64,000 nucleotides of DNA from Sthenelais limicola (Eukaryota > Annelida > Polychaeta > Phyllodocida > Sigalionidae), in NCBI GenBank assembly GCA_942159475.1, contig OW804095.1:70088773-70152772 (forward strand), written 5' to 3'. Numbering within the stretch: the first letter of the stretch is position 1; the number at the start of each line of letters is the position of its first letter. A model generated the notes under the pieces. It ran no database searches. It was not told where the DNA came from and was given only the letters and a program-made list of their open reading frames with translations. Below, in pieces: positions 35,334-48,220 of this stretch. A program made the translations under genes and the position numbers.

Positions 35334-38300
35334 GTAAATTGGACTATTTGATGTCATATGGATAGCTATTTGTAAGCAATGTATTACATTTACCAATGAA
35401 AGGCTCTGGCTGTTAACAGAAGAATCTGGCCTGTGAAGCCTGATAACAAGGGCCTTCAGGATGCGGTCTCTTAAGCCCCTGCACCGCAAAATATATTTCT
35501 AAGTTCTTCCTGTATCAAAGCCTTGTATACTTACTCTCCATTATTGGGTCGTTTGAAGGACCATCAAAAGTTATAATGGGCATATTTTGGTCTTAAGCTA
35601 GGAATAAAAACTGTCAAATCGATAATATTCTGCACATTAATTTTATAGATCGAGACTGTTTCATCTAGGGGATTCTCAGTTTTTGCATATAAATTTGCCG
35701 TTCTATAGGTTGGTGGGGATTAGTAGACTCATCTAATTACCCATTTGTATGCGAGAGATTTAAAATTTGTATATTTGCATAAAACTCCGATGTTTTCCCC
35801 CCACTATAAGAGACGTAAGTGGACGCCTGATATTTAACAATTCCTTCGAGATACTTTCTACGATCAGATTATAATATCTAAAATGCCCAAAAGTGGTTTT
35901 AGATATTCTTTCGTGGTCTGGGATTACTATGCTGAATGGTTTCCATCAAATGCCCATGTGATAGGATTTAATCTTCTCGTCTATCAGTCTATCAAGTGAT
36001 AGATATCCGTGTCAAGTAGGGACTTTACATCTTAGTAACCTAAAGGCATATCAGTCTGGAATATGGCCGTGCATAAAATTCTACTCGTGCACATCTAATA
36101 TAGGAGTATGAAAGACTACGCTGATGGCACCCGGATATTGACATTCACCTCAACCTTCAGCATATCAGACCACTTCCGGATGAGTTTCCGTTTTCTTCTT
36201 CATTGTTTTGGCAGCTCGTATCTGCTGGGAATTGATTTGAGACTAGTCGTGCAATATCGCCCGATCTCTGATACGGACCTCTGCCCCCTTTTTATAGGAA
36301 ATCATACATAGGAATCTACTGTTAAAAATCACCCCTACCAATCTTTCTACTCATAGCTTGGTGCTAGCTGATGTGTTATCGATCAATGATAATCTGTCCC
36401 TACTGACTTCCAATTTCGGATTTTCACTTTCTTTTTCTCTACTTGATTCCCTTCTGGGATGCCCCTTCCAGGCTCCACATTTTGAAGCTCTTTTATATGC
36501 CTTATCATATACTTATGTTTCAGTTGGTAAAACACCTATAATGGTGAGACCAATGTATGCTGCCCTCCTTACCGCTGGTCTCAAATCATCCTATTATAGG
36601 CGCAGAATAGCCCTATTTCGCAGTAGTAGTGTGTGGAAATGGGGTATTTTCTCAGGGTCCTTATTCGCTCTGAAAGGAATGGTATGAAATCATCCAGGCC
36701 TTATAGATGAGAAAATGGTGGAAGTTCGAAGTAAGCAAAAAGCTTGGCATATTGTAAGGAATAACTTTGGCGCATACTTAATAAGGATGAGCGATTCCTA
36801 TTCACTAAATCTAAATTGCTTCAGGACTGTCCTAGCGAAGGGAGACATTTCGGAAGTGGCTTTAAACTTTTAATGTAGCAATCAATTAGTCCACTTAGCC
36901 CCTATGTTCTAGTCCAGTATGACTACGTATCTATTCGCTGAATAAATGTCAGCACGTCTAAGGGGAAAGTAATTAGCATTTCCAACTGATCTAAACACCA
37001 AACGAACACATAACCTAGCATCAGGGATATTCCCGCACGTGCTTTGTCTCTGATTTACAGTCCCGGTATTCGCTGCCTCCTTCTTTAATGACATTCACAA
37101 GTCCAATACCCAGTGATACCGCTGCTGGTTTGACTTTTTTCAATTCTAAATACAATATTCATTTTGCTTTAGCAGCGCTAAGTTTTTTTCACGGTTGTTC
37201 TTCTGTTTAAAGCACACGCAACATCCATTTTGGTTTTTCACGTTACTCTCTCACTTGCCGCCTTGATGGTCATGTCTGCTTTCACATTCCAGTCATACCA
37301 GCCATTCCACCCGAGCCTACTCCGTCAATTACCAATTTGCATTGATCACTGTACACAGTCTCCCCGCAGAGTGCCTCTCTCTAAAAGAACAACCCCAGTA
37401 GAATGATGTCAGTAATTCTGACAGCTACTGGGAAAGGGTTGGGAAAATTTTCCTACTAGAATGCACTCTCTCTTTCCTGAAAGATATTCTTGACATCTCT
37501 GTGGGGCACGTACACCGAAAAGGTGTGAATCGATTGCCATTTTAACCCCAAAAAAACTATTACTAAAGTCTAAATTCAATTCTGCAAAAGTAGACAAAAT
37601 TCCATTTTACTTTCTTCGAAATGTGAATCCGATATCTTTTGCCTGCAGAAATGTGTCGCTAAACCGTTGGTGGTAGATCTATACCGCTTTGTCAATGATT
37701 TGCACTCGTACCTGTCCTCTGAAACTTGAAAGGGACGTTATATGGTTTCCTGAATAAAGTTTACGTATATAACTACAGCATAGAAAGTATATAAATGTAC
37801 TTGTTTTAAGTTCATCCTTGTCCTCAAGTATTCAGGCAGAGCTTTTATGTTCGTCAATGACAATGCAGATGAGAAACCTCGTACAATGCAGCTTGTCCGA
37901 ATTCATGGCTCCCCTAAGACCACAAATGTTGTCGGGTCCTCAGGTAGTTTAGTTAAATACTTACTCGGCGTTGCCTTAGGCAGTTCTATACATCCATTAT
38001 CATTATCTAGACATATTTATGCTAGCTCAAACGGGTACCGTAATCCGTATCGCATGCTAACTCTGGCACTATGGTGACGGGCATAAGTGAGGTATGGATA
38101 TCGAAGCCAGCTTTCCTGGATTGCCTTTTCTCAATGATGCCTAGTTTTTAACATCTGATAAACATCGCCCTAGCTACACTGGAGCTAAAGGTCTTCCCTA
38201 TATATAGGTTCCCTGTCATACACCTCTCTTCATAAAGACGAAGGGCAATTGAAAGTTAAGTTTTGGGTGACTTTTAAGAAGGCATAACATGTATTTTTAC

Positions 38301-38926
38301 ATCTTCCCATTAATATTCCCCCTATCGTTCTTCCTCTTAATTTAATCCCGAACAGCATGATCGATCATTAAACTATCGTCTATGGCACATGCTAGATCCG
38401 TATCTCTGCCGTCAAAACTAAAACTGAGTGATTTAAGCCTTTAAAATGGTCTTCAATTATCGACAGACAATCACTCAAGTCACTCAAGACACTCATTCGT
38501 CAAGAAAACTAATTTTAAAGTTGTTAGTTCCTTTAGGACTCCGCCGATGTATCATCGACACAGTGCGCGCAATGATTCACAGCTGTAACTCCGAAAACGC
38601 ATCATTCTCAACCATAAATGTAAAAGTTGCCTCATTATTTTCTTGACAACAGCAGTTGGACGAATGGGAAATCATCGAGTGCTTTTATTTGCTTGTGGAG
38701 TGCTAACACCGGCAAAGGCTTTCCTTTGGGCCCGGTCCTTAGCGCGTGAATGCCATTCCTATTGTGCCTTATGAGAGTGGGAATTATTCGCCTATTGCGA
38801 TCTCACCTTAGTCTAATGGCTGCTATACAAGCCCAAAGTCCGCCATTCCGCCGCTCTCGGGCCATTTTATGGCAACATTTGGCAGTCTTAGGTTGGAGAT
38901 CGACCTGGAAATGTCATTCTGTTCAG
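35334..38926. other. No supported gene
   Basis: AT-rich sequence. Several open frames of 60-110 codons on both strands lack domains, splice context and composition bias. Confidence 0.45.
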
Positions 38927-39040
38927 GATTGCCACGACTGCTTGGATTGCTCCACGTGCAGCAAAACGCCTGACAGTAATAGCCTCCGATTTCGGTTCTG
39001 TTCTCCCGCCCCATCGTCCCGGCCTGGGCAAGGGCTCTAG
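38927..39040 (+). CDS. Candidate cysteine-rich terminal exon
   Basis: Following the acceptor TGTCATTCTGTTCAG, phase 0 reads DCHDCLDCSTCSKTPDSNSL and then RFRFCSPAP to a TAG at 39038-39040. The block is GC-rich with several CpG dinucleotides against an AT-rich background. The Cys-x2-Cys pattern could be a zinc- or disulphide-rich tail. The GC-rich stretch begins at about 38830, before the acceptor, so an old repeat is also possible. Confidence 0.22.
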   Translation, partial: DCHDCLDCSTCSKTPDSNSLRFRFCSPAPSSRPGQGL

Positions 39041-42000
39041 CCGAACCGATTATCTATGGATTTGGTTTATTGTGGTGGATATAGAGTTGGGATTAACCAG
39101 TCAATAGGGTTTCTAATGGCAGGAAAAGAAGGAGAAAGGGTCCTTTGGTAGGCAGGCTATAATACACGATCACGATATATGATGTAAGATGGTGAATATG
39201 ATTTATCAAATGTTATATATGGAGTAAATACCTTGTTATGACGGATATGTAAGGCGCATTATGGGAACAATCTGGTCGGGCGGTCTTTCATGTGCTACTT
39301 CAGCGTCATGGAATGCACTATTAGTCAAAGACCCCAGACAGACGCCACATGCATATATATGAACACGAACTCCTGACATATAACAAAATCCTTGTGCACA
39401 TAATATGAGCTGATCGAGGAACAAAAGGTATTATACACAATGGGAATTCTATAGAAAAAGAATAGAACAAAAGACGCATTATGGCTCCCAGTTTCCCTTC
39501 CCTCTGGAATATGCAGCCCTGAAATATATTATATACATGAAAAAATATATTCATAAAGGGAATATCTCCGTCCAGGTGACGTTGTACCTCAAATAACGTA
39601 ACAATAATAAAGGCTTAGGATGTAGTGGCTTCTACAAAGCCAACATCACTTGCTCGCTAGAATCCATCCCGAAACAGAGAGAAGAGCCTACGAAATTAGT
39701 GGCTTAGCAATATCCCCCTACTCTCCTCGGACATAAGAGAGGGTGTGTGAGGGTTGCAGGCATGCCTAGTAATAAGGCCCTCCTCCCAAAGGAGCCCCGC
39801 TTGTTCGCCTTAATGGTCGATATTAGCTTCGGTAAAAGACTCCCAGTAGTAGCAAGTGCTTTTCCTGAAGGTAAAATAGGTACAGAAAGCTCTGGAGGGG
39901 CTTTATAAGGAAAGAAGAGGCCTTACTATACTACTGATGAGGATAAAAACCCCAGCATTTACATATCTACCCTACCTACCTCTCCCCTCTGGCATCTGCC
40001 ATGCTATACTTTGTATAAGTAAGTGTACAATGGAAGTAATAAAAATCATGACTCTAGATTTTGTCGCGATGGCCCAGGATAGTGTATTTTATAGCACATC
40101 TCTAGTTTATTATCTATTTAGATTTGATGGCGATCTTCCTGCAATCAATGTCATTCTATCTGTCCCCGTTTCACCGTTTCGTGTCACCACGTTGGATGTG
40201 TCTAAATGATTATTAGAGTATACCACAAGAGATAATACCGCCGTTCTTGGCGGTTTTATGTATCCCGAAGATTTAAAAATATGATAGTACTTCTATTATC
40301 TGTTTCTTATTTTGATGGGCCCTTGCATTAAACACATATTTGACTCTATGGAAGGGAAATGCAGTTTTTGTTCGTCCCCTCATCTACTTACTCTTGTTTT
40401 TCCTCTTCCTCTTGCATCCTCATACGCCTCCTCCGCACCCAACACTTCCGTTTCCACCCCCTCTTTCCTCTTACTAACACTCCCTTTTCCTCTCGATTCT
40501 CCTCTCCACTTGCTCTTGATCCTTTCCCCTCCTTCTCTTCCTCCCTTCCTCCCAATCTTCCTTCTTCCTCTTGTTTTCCCCCTTTCACTCCTCCCGCTTT
40601 TGCTCCGATTCGGCTATGAATGGCTCATTAAGAACACATGATTAGTTTCCGATTTGACTCCTATCTGAATCGCTCTAGCTTCTCAGGCTCTACCTAATCG
40701 GGAGATAATCCATCCATATTGGTTCCCTTAATCCCATCTCGTGCGAGCGCCATTGATTGTCAATGCTCCTAGTGATTCCATCCTAAGTTGATCGTAATGA
40801 ATTTGTTTGAAAGCAGTCGGTGCCAAGCTAAGGGGATGACTTAATGAGATCACGCTAAGCCTTAAGTATTCTCTCATGAACAACATGCCTTGATGGAGCG
40901 CAAGTGTAGCCTCTCATTAAAACATGTATTTTTATCCTTCCCTGTATTTGTATCAACCTCTACATGCCGGTATCAACGATTAAACCAAGGCATTTGCTGT
41001 TTCAAAGCCTTCAGCCAATAATCGTTTGTTACGTGAAACTAATTTGGGCTCGGGGCAAAAAGGTCCATGTCTTTGCTTCGTTAGTTCCTCTCATCTAGTG
41101 TGGTTTACTATGCGAATCTCTGGTTATAAATATTGTAATAAGACAACCCTGGTCCTATATCAAACTATGGCTACTTTTTGGAAGATGTCCATTATCACAT
41201 CAAAACTCTTCCACAGAGAAATCTTCCCCACACTTGAACTAGCGATATAGTGTGAGATGCCGAAGTGTTGCTTGATTTATTTGAGGAATTTGAATAAATA
41301 ATTAAAGTGTAATCTAATTTTAAATCGGCGAAATTGTATCCATTGCTCCAAATTATCATTTGTATGTCTATCATAATAGATTTTTCTTCATGTTATTTTA
41401 GATTCAGTATTGTACTTTCCCCACAGACTGATCTGAAATGAACAATTACAAGGTTTAACCTTTTTGGTAATCTTATTTGGTATGTCCGGAATCATGTGAC
41501 GATTACTAATAAAAGATTAAAGCTATCGGTAGTTATGATTATTTACTTAAGAGATTTGGTTCCTGCAGCAATTGTTGGGTTTGAAAAATCATGGTTCTCT
41601 AGCTCGCTTTGAATGAACCACTTTGGGAATTCATTTCGTTATCACCATAGAAATATTTGTGCAAGCAATCTCGTGTTCTGAATGGTTTGGGGTTTTTATT
41701 CGCGTCTCATGCAAATTGGGCTGTATTTGTAAGATCGAAACAAGGAACGTCACGAGAAAATTGTTTCTGTTTTCATCTCTTTCTCTGGGCTGATCATAAA
41801 TTGATTCTCCAGAGCTCGGTTGGCTTACGGGATGAATACAAAATAGGTTCTCTCATATGACTTGCTTTTCATGACTTTTTAAGGAGATCGGCTGTGCCTC
41901 TCCCAGTTAAAGGCGGTCAACCCGTCCACTAATATTCTAGGTTTTGTATGTATAATTCCTATCAAAATAGTGTTGCCTTTTACGAATAATAATTAACGTT

Positions 42001-43101
42001 TGAGAATTTTTATATTTAATGATTATATTTAACACTATTCCAATAAGGTTGCATGCTCTCACGTCTTATTCATATTTGTTTACTTAGAGCTGACTAGTTT
42101 AGTGGTCCATCGTTCTGTTTTGTACGTTGTATATTGTTAACATACATGTATTGATCTATACGAATAAGTGAACTATGGGCATTTTGGGAAATACCTCACC
42201 TCATATCAATCTAGTGCTTGAAAGACAGTTTTCAGTAGGCTTTCATTCCCATTATGAAACTGCAATTCTGTTTCTGATATAGAATATGATTAATCATACT
42301 CTTGAGAAATTAGAAAACTGTATCATCCGTAGTGCAATGCTATTTGGAGAGGATTTAAATTCACTATGGAGTTAGGCTACACTATCAATCAGAATGTCCA
42401 GTTCAATTCCCTTCGTAGCCATGTATGTACTGAAGGGAATTAACTTAGATTACCCTTTACAAAATGTATTGACTTGTGCATTGCATCGCATAATTTGATG
42501 TGGATATTTAAGGGTTATATGACTAGGTTTCTGAAAGCCCAGATGCATTGTTGTTTTTGGGGGGACAAAGGCCGAAGACCCCGGACAAAAACAATGCGCC
42601 GTGTTGATTTTGATTTGTTGCTCTACACCTGAGCTTGAATGTCATAAGAGAAGCGCACCCCAAGAACGTTTCTGAGTGACTGCTGCTCAAATTGGCACGA
42701 ACAATATCGAGATAATGATCGCTTCTTATGCAAGCCATTCCACATTGAATTCTTAATCGAGAGTATGCAGCTCGTATACAATTTTCTGAAATGGTCCTGT
42801 CGCAATTTCATCAATTTTATTAAAGTTACTATTGGGCCAAAATGAGCTTCTACTGCATATTAGGTTTAACATAAATGGGCTGAAAGAAATGTGATTCATC
42901 TGATGGTCGAGACCTGTACTTAACAGATTACAAGAGTAGTTGGCAGGGGGAGAGAGGTTTGTTATTGGATAATGTACTTTGTATCACCCATTGAACAAGG
43001 TGGCATTATTTGAAGACAGGACATGATGAAGGGCATTCTCGGGAATAGATCTAGAGTAGCTTATGAATAATTATTCTATTCTTGTCTGTTTCTGCTGGCA
43101 G
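39041..43101. other. No supported gene; pyrimidine-rich patch at 40380-40605
   Basis: Mostly AT-rich. 40380-40605 on the + strand is a C/T-rich low-complexity tract that produces long artefactual open frames on both strands (Leu/Pro/Ser-rich on +, Glu/Arg-rich on -). Confidence 0.5.
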
Positions 43102-43167
43102 CATGCCAGAGCCCTTGTGACAGGCCTGATGTTAGGGACGAGGCCATCTGAAATGAAGTTTCTATGA
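43102..43167 (+). CDS. Candidate short terminal exon
   Basis: One of the better acceptors in the window (TTCTTGTCTGTTTCTGCTGGCAG) is followed by a phase-0 reading HARALVTGLMLGTRPSEMKF to a TGA at 43165-43167. The composition is more coding-like than the surroundings. The length is too short to identify anything. Confidence 0.28.
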   Translation, partial: HARALVTGLMLGTRPSEMKFL

Positions 43168-44046
43168 CAATATCCGTGGAGATAGATATTTTGCTCTGTA
43201 TGTATTCTGTGCCATTTTGTGTCCGAATAGATATTTCAGTGGGGCACACGGGCTATATAGGTTTATCTAATCCAATAAATAAAATATAATTAAGGTTTCC
43301 AAACTAGAAACTTATTTTGTGAAATCTTATATGAATTCTATTTCATCATAATCTCTCAATGCAACACTTGTCATTTTTTCGAATAATTGCGTATATCTAC
43401 TTATTTTTATCAGTCTTTGCATCAGTTCTGATCTGAAATTCTTCTTTTAATAATCACTATAATGGGTCCGATAATGCCCCAACGTCTTGCAGCATATATG
43501 TAAGTACTCTTGCTTCCGTATTCCATTGGGGGCCTCAGATAGAATACATTGAATTTCATGGAACGCATTCTATGTCTCTATGAACCCTAGATCTAATATA
43601 CATCGTGTATTTTTTAACACGAGACTCCATAATCAATATACTGGCTAGCACTATATATATATAGCACGCGTACAGGCTGCCCTGCAGTCGTGCAATCTTA
43701 CCAGTTACATTTGATCTATTCTCTATTCTATTCAGCATAGAATTCACACATTCCTAGAGCTGAAGAAACATTGCCTTGAGCTTGCTTGCTCCTTGTATAT
43801 GGAGATCGATATAGCCTGGCAGTATTCCATTAGAACTACTGCCATCGCAGATGTTTCTTCCAGACTCCATTAAAGCTCATCTCCACTCTGCAATGTAAGA
43901 TCACATACGATGCCCTACCTGCACGCCACACGATTATAGGAACGGCGGGGCTCTCTTGGCCAGCTTTTTGCTTGAAAGGTCTTTGGTCAAGTCCCACTTC
44001 TGTCCATGAAAACAGATTTTACCCCTCTCCACCGAGGGATGCATAG
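43168..44046. other. No supported feature
   Basis: AT-rich sequence with a short TATATATA run near 43654. No gene was seen. Confidence 0.45.
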
Positions 44047-44082
44047 CAACGATCCTATAGCTTCACAGCTATAGGATCGTTG
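44047..44082. repeat. Perfect 16-bp hairpin with 4-nt loop
   Basis: CAACGATCCTATAGCT at 44047-44062, loop TCAC, then the exact reverse complement at 44067-44082. Weaker matching elements further out on both sides (AGTCCCAC near 43991 and GTGGGACT near 44109, CCACCG and CGGTGG) suggest it is the centre of a larger decayed palindrome. Confidence 0.9.
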
Positions 44083-44974
44083 TCCAAAGCCTTGCAAGAG
44101 CTATGGTGTGGGACTATTTATCCCGGTGGTGAAAAGACCAATGTGCTTTCCCAGGAGGGTCCCTTTTCCCTACGATATATAATATATATTATATAGTCAA
44201 AATCCACCAAAGGCATGCAGCAGCGGGAGGTCGTATCGCACTGAGGCTGCAGCAATTGTGTAATTAAACGCGATATGGCCGTACGTGTTTATGGACACTT
44301 AGACCTATCCTCTCAATACTGGTTCTATTTTTTTTTAAAATCATTTCGTTACCAGAGGTATTAATATACCTTTGATAATTCGTTCATGACAACTCACAAC
44401 ATCATTATATTAAAGCTCTAAAACCGAAAATAATTTGACAGTTTTCTTTGTGACAGCCATCTTTTCTTAATTATCATGACGTCATTGGGCCATCAAAATA
44501 CACAAACTTACGGTTTCTGATATAATTCTCTCCTTTTATGACTAACCAATGCAGACTAAGCTTAACATACTTAATATATTACCCTAAGAAACACTTTATC
44601 AACGACGATCTATTGTACTTGCAGCGATAGGGGTACAAACTAGAAATTTTATCTTTATAATAATGAAATTTCTGTTGAATGAGTTGAATAGATATATGTT
44701 CGGCTATTGAATGCTATTTGAATTTTCAAAATATCTGTGTAATAGATCTCCAGAAATTAACATAAATATTTAGACAAATCATTTCCCGGCACGATGTTTA
44801 GGGAAGGGAGGGGAGAGAGACAGAGAGAAAGGAAGGAGTGGGGAGTGAGAGAGGAGATATATATATATATATATAATAGATATGAATTAAGTCAAAAAAT
44901 GAAATAGATAATGAAAAAAAATGTATGAAAATATTCACTGGGGTGTTGAGGGAGGGAGTTTGCTCATGACCGTA
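44083..44974. other. No gene; purine-rich and (TA)n patch
   Basis: Sequence between the hairpin and the TIR element. 44804-44855 is G/A-rich, followed by a (TA)n run of about 20 bases. No coding signal. Confidence 0.5.
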
Positions 44975-45204
44975 GTACGAAAGCCCATCGCTGCCATCTC
45001 GCCTCTCACTTTTGAATTCTCACCTCTCGCCTCTCACCTCTCGCCTTTGAATTCTCGCCTCTCTGCTTCTAAGTCGCCTTCATGCAACATGCCTTCATGC
45101 AACATTGATGCCATTAGCTTCCATTTCCCACATAGTAGATCCATTTTTTTCAATGAGACTGAACTTATAATGGCAGACTTCCTTGACTCTAGGTATGAGG
45201 ATGA

Positions 45205-45345
45205 GAAGGAGAGGTAGAGTGAGAGTGAGAGGAAAGGTGAGAGGGAGAGGGAGGGTGAGAGGGAAAGGGAGGGTGAGAAGGAGAGGTAGGGTGAGAGGGA
45301 GAGGTAGGGTGAGAGGGAAAGGGAGGGTGAGCAGGAGAGGGAGGG
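45205..45345 (+). repeat. GA-rich minisatellite inside the TIR element
   Basis: About eight imperfect copies of an 18-base unit of the type GGTGAGAGGGAGAGGGA, nearly all purine on the + strand. It explains the RVRGKVRG-like and LPLTLPLP-like frames on the two strands. Confidence 0.85.
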
Positions 45346-45429
45346 TCATTGTCGTCATTGGTACATATATGTCTACATTGGGACGTAACAACATCAATAT
45401 TCAATACCAAAATATCTAACAAACCGCCG

Positions 45430-45612
45430 CCACCCCACTCCAGTCGAGAGGCGAGAGGGGAGAGTTGAGGGACGAGAGGTGAGAGATATCACTCCTGGGC
45501 CAAAAAACAGGTATGAAAGACAGAGAAGAGGGGGAGGGAGAGAGGGGGAAGTATATATGGGGAGAGAGGGTGACTGTCCTACATGCAGAGGAGTGGGAGA
45601 GTGAAGAAGAGG
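45430..45612 (+). repeat. GA-rich low-complexity block inside the TIR element
   Basis: Purine-rich sequence with repeated GAGAGGCGAGAGG and GGGGAGAGAGGG motifs. It is not coding. Confidence 0.7.
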
Positions 45613-46031
45613 GTTAAAATACAATTGTATTTCAAAATTCTATTTTTGTGCCCTGTATGTAACTCGTTTTCCAGTGACACATCATAATTTTTTCGATAAC
45701 TGTTTAAAATATTATTAGTATACAATTATCTTATGACTCATTATCCTGAAACACATCACTTATTTACTAATAAAAAGCAAGGACACAATGTAGGCCTACC
45801 ATGCCACCATGCCACATGTGATTGAAGTGCCACAAGTGGGGAATTCCCCTAGGTCCAGTTCCCTTGGTAAAAGGTGGAATCTCCACTATGCAGATGGAAA
45901 ACATGGCAGGTGCGCAGGAAAACGTGGCGAGAGGCGAGAGGCAAGATTTAAAAAGTGAGATGCAAGAGGCGAGATTTTAAAAGTGAGATGTGAGAGGTGA
46001 GAGGTGAGATGGCAGCGATGGGCTTCCATAC

Positions 46032-46921
46032 CTAAGGGCTTTCATATCTGTTATTTAAACTTTCCACAATGTTGAATAAATCCGGAGTTGATTCATATTT
46101 TGATATGCCTTACCTGGACCAGGGCAGCTATAGCTATTCTGGATCAGCTAAAGCAACATTGAAGAATATATAACATACGATTCCTTTTACTCAAACCTCC
46201 ATGCAGTTAACCTAGGCTTTTGCTTGTCATATTGGCCTGGCTGGAGTCCATTATCTATGCATCAAAATTTATTCCATGCGGTCCAATTATTTTCCTCCTC
46301 CACTATGCTAGACTCCCAAAGGAGGCATCTTGCATTCTTCAAAGTATGAATGTATAAGAAAGGTAACCTTGACCCTCATATCTCGTTGGAATGATGGCAG
46401 TAACATGAAGCGTTTCAATACATTATACTCTCTTCTCCCAGGCTTGTAAAACCATTACAAGTTAGACATTACATTGTTTGATTAGTTTTCTTCAAAGTGT
46501 CATATATATATGTGCATATGCTACTTCATTAATTTAATTGATTTCCCGTGCATTTCCTAATAATCGCCTTAATTCCCTCTGCTGTAGAACCAATACATAG
46601 ATATGTGAATGTTAGGAAAATGCCTGATGAATGGCCTTTGGATTCCAATTACTTTTTAGAAGCCCTTTCAATGCCCTTATATAAATCCATCTCAATGTCA
46701 ATTTTTTTTAACAAATGTCTTTTATTATTGACTCCTCTCCACTTATTCTATAAAAACGTTTTCTAAATTTGAAAATCTATATATAACAATCTTTCCTGTG
46801 ATTCAAATAACGAAAATACACCACTGTAAATCACAAAACTTTCTCGTTTATCACTCAGCATCCCCACTAATGACGATGGTGAGACTCCATATGCTCTTTC
46901 TCTCCTTCAATCTCAAACACG
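46032..46921. other. No supported feature
   Basis: AT-rich sequence. A single chance frame of 72 codons (+ 46548-46766) has no domain. Confidence 0.45.
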
Positions 46922-47260
46922 TTACATGATGTGCCCCTGTAGGCCTGTAGACCTCCTGAAAATTATCAATCCCAATTGGTATCTGTAATCCTTACTTGAA
47001 ACATCAATAAACCCTGGGATGAACGTTGATACTGTCCCTTCAACTTGGATAAAACCATCAACAATCTTTACTGGCTTTTCTAAACTTTCAATGGACACTT
47101 TGGGAAATAAATTAATCATGCCTGTGTCATTTCTTGTTGATGAAAAGGTTATTATTTTCCCTTGAGGAAGCAGTTTGAACATAATGGCTGTCGTAATACA
47201 ATGGGTAATCAATGCCATGGTGGACAGCTTGTCCCATAAATAACTATAAAACTTTCCCAT
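46922..47260 (-). CDS. Unrecognised open frame, possible exon
   Basis: A 112-codon minus-strand frame. The middle part has a balanced, beta-strand-like composition (FPKVSIESLEKPVKIVDGFI, then VEGTVSTFIPGFIDVS) and then meets a donor-like A/GTAAGG at about 47003, which could end an exon there. Upstream it has two ATGs but no clear acceptor. The length is within chance for this base composition, so the support is the composition of the translation and the donor only. No family is recognised. Confidence 0.3.
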   Translation of the reverse strand: MGKFYSYLWDKLSTMALITHCITTAIMFKLLPQGKIITFSSTRNDTGMINLFPKVSIESLEKPVKIVDGFIQVEGTVSTFIPGFIDVSSKDYRYQLGLIIFRRSTGLQGHIM

Positions 47261-47756
47261 ACATTCCCATATATGCCACGACGAATAAGATGACAGATTA
47301 CTTAGTTCAGTTGCATGTATACCCTCCCAGCATGAAAGTAACTGGGTCGCAATACGTGAGGTCTAACGCCATTAGACGTGATGCTTCATCCCGTATTCCT
47401 TAGTTTGCATGTATATCCTCGTCAGAAATGAATATAAATAATATATATGTGCTGATATCTAGCTTTGGGGCAATGAAGGAAATGTTTGTACACTGCATAC
47501 AAAGGGCCAGGCAGATTCCATAACCATTAGACCTGGTCATGTTGACCTATTGTTAAGAAATAAAGGACAACATGTAAGGCTGAAACGTTTGTCACAACAA
47601 ACTAAAATGGAAGAAAACACCCACAGCTACTCCTATCACCTACTTTTCATATTAATTTACACAACATCAAAGAGTTTTTCTTAATAAGATCAATTTTTTT
47701 ATCAGGACTTGATCAGCTCATACAGCTTGTACTTCATCTAGTACTTGTCCCAATTG

Positions 47757-47832
47757 CAGTTGCACCAGGATTCGAACACTCTGGTGTCTCTTCCTCCAAA
47801 GTCAGCGCTTTAGACTTCTCTACCACCGTGTA
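47757..47832 (-). repeat. tRNA-like pol III promoter sequence (SINE head or tRNA pseudogene)
   Basis: On the minus strand, TGGTAGAGAAG (47825-47815) fits the A-box consensus fully. TGTTCGAATCC (47778-47768) fits the B box at 10 of 11 positions, 47 nt downstream as in a tRNA. The intervening TAAAGCGCTGACTTT recalls the anticodon arm of Leu-type tRNAs. The acceptor and T stems do not pair, so it is not a functional tRNA. A tRNA-derived SINE is the likeliest source. Confidence 0.6.
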
Positions 47833-48220
47833 ATGCCACTAAAAAATAACTCACTCTGACAAAATAAATAGCGATAGGTTAAATGTATAACCTATCCATA
47901 ATTAGGAGAAAATGTAATGGGGTTGCTAGATGGTGGCGTGCCGAACCCATGTCCCTACCATCAACGGCATAAATATATAATTATCTGCTGCATAAACTCT
48001 TGCAATTTTACCATTAATATGGTTTGTAATACCATAGTGGCTTTGCCTAAGGCATCATTTTATCTTAAAGAAAGCCTATTACCATTGATAACATTCCAAT
48101 CATGTATAGATCTATCTAACAAAGTTTAGAAAATGGTAACAAAAAGTCAGAATCTAGATTGATCCTAGTTCTCGTTTGACTCTACAGTCATTGGGACTTT
48201 CAAAAATTATTTTGTGTAAG
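47833..48220. other. Non-coding, possible 5' flank of the 48221 frame
   Basis: AT-rich sequence without a clear TATA box or repeat. A chance 70-codon frame lies at + 47917-48129. Confidence 0.4.

Larger units (their letters stand above)
44975..46031. mobile_element. 1.06-kb non-autonomous TIR element with pyrimidine/purine arms
   Basis: Bounded by 26-bp terminal inverted repeats: GTACGAAAGCCCATCGCTGC and on to ATCTC at 44975-45000, and its reverse complement with two mismatches at 46006-46031. Just inside the left TIR are pyrimidine repeats of the type CACCTCTCGCCTCT (45000-45070). Just inside the right TIR are the complementary purine repeats GAGAGGTGAGAGGTGAGAT (45925-46005), so the arms can pair well beyond the TIRs. 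The middle holds a GA-rich minisatellite (45205-45345). No protein is encoded; the long frames over it are repeat artefacts. A target-site duplication is not clear. The family is not assigned. Confidence 0.75.

Noticed and set aside
40312..40641. Leu/Pro/Ser-rich frames of 66-109 codons
   Set aside because: A C/T-rich low-complexity tract explains open frames on both strands.
45095..45422. Frames rich in RVRGKG, TLPLPL and PSHPPFP repeats
   Set aside because: All three come from the GA-rich minisatellite in the TIR element; no coding signal apart from the repeat.
47757..47832. Functional tRNA-Leu gene on the minus strand
   Set aside because: The A and B boxes are good, but the acceptor and T stems do not pair, so it is listed as a tRNA-derived repeat.
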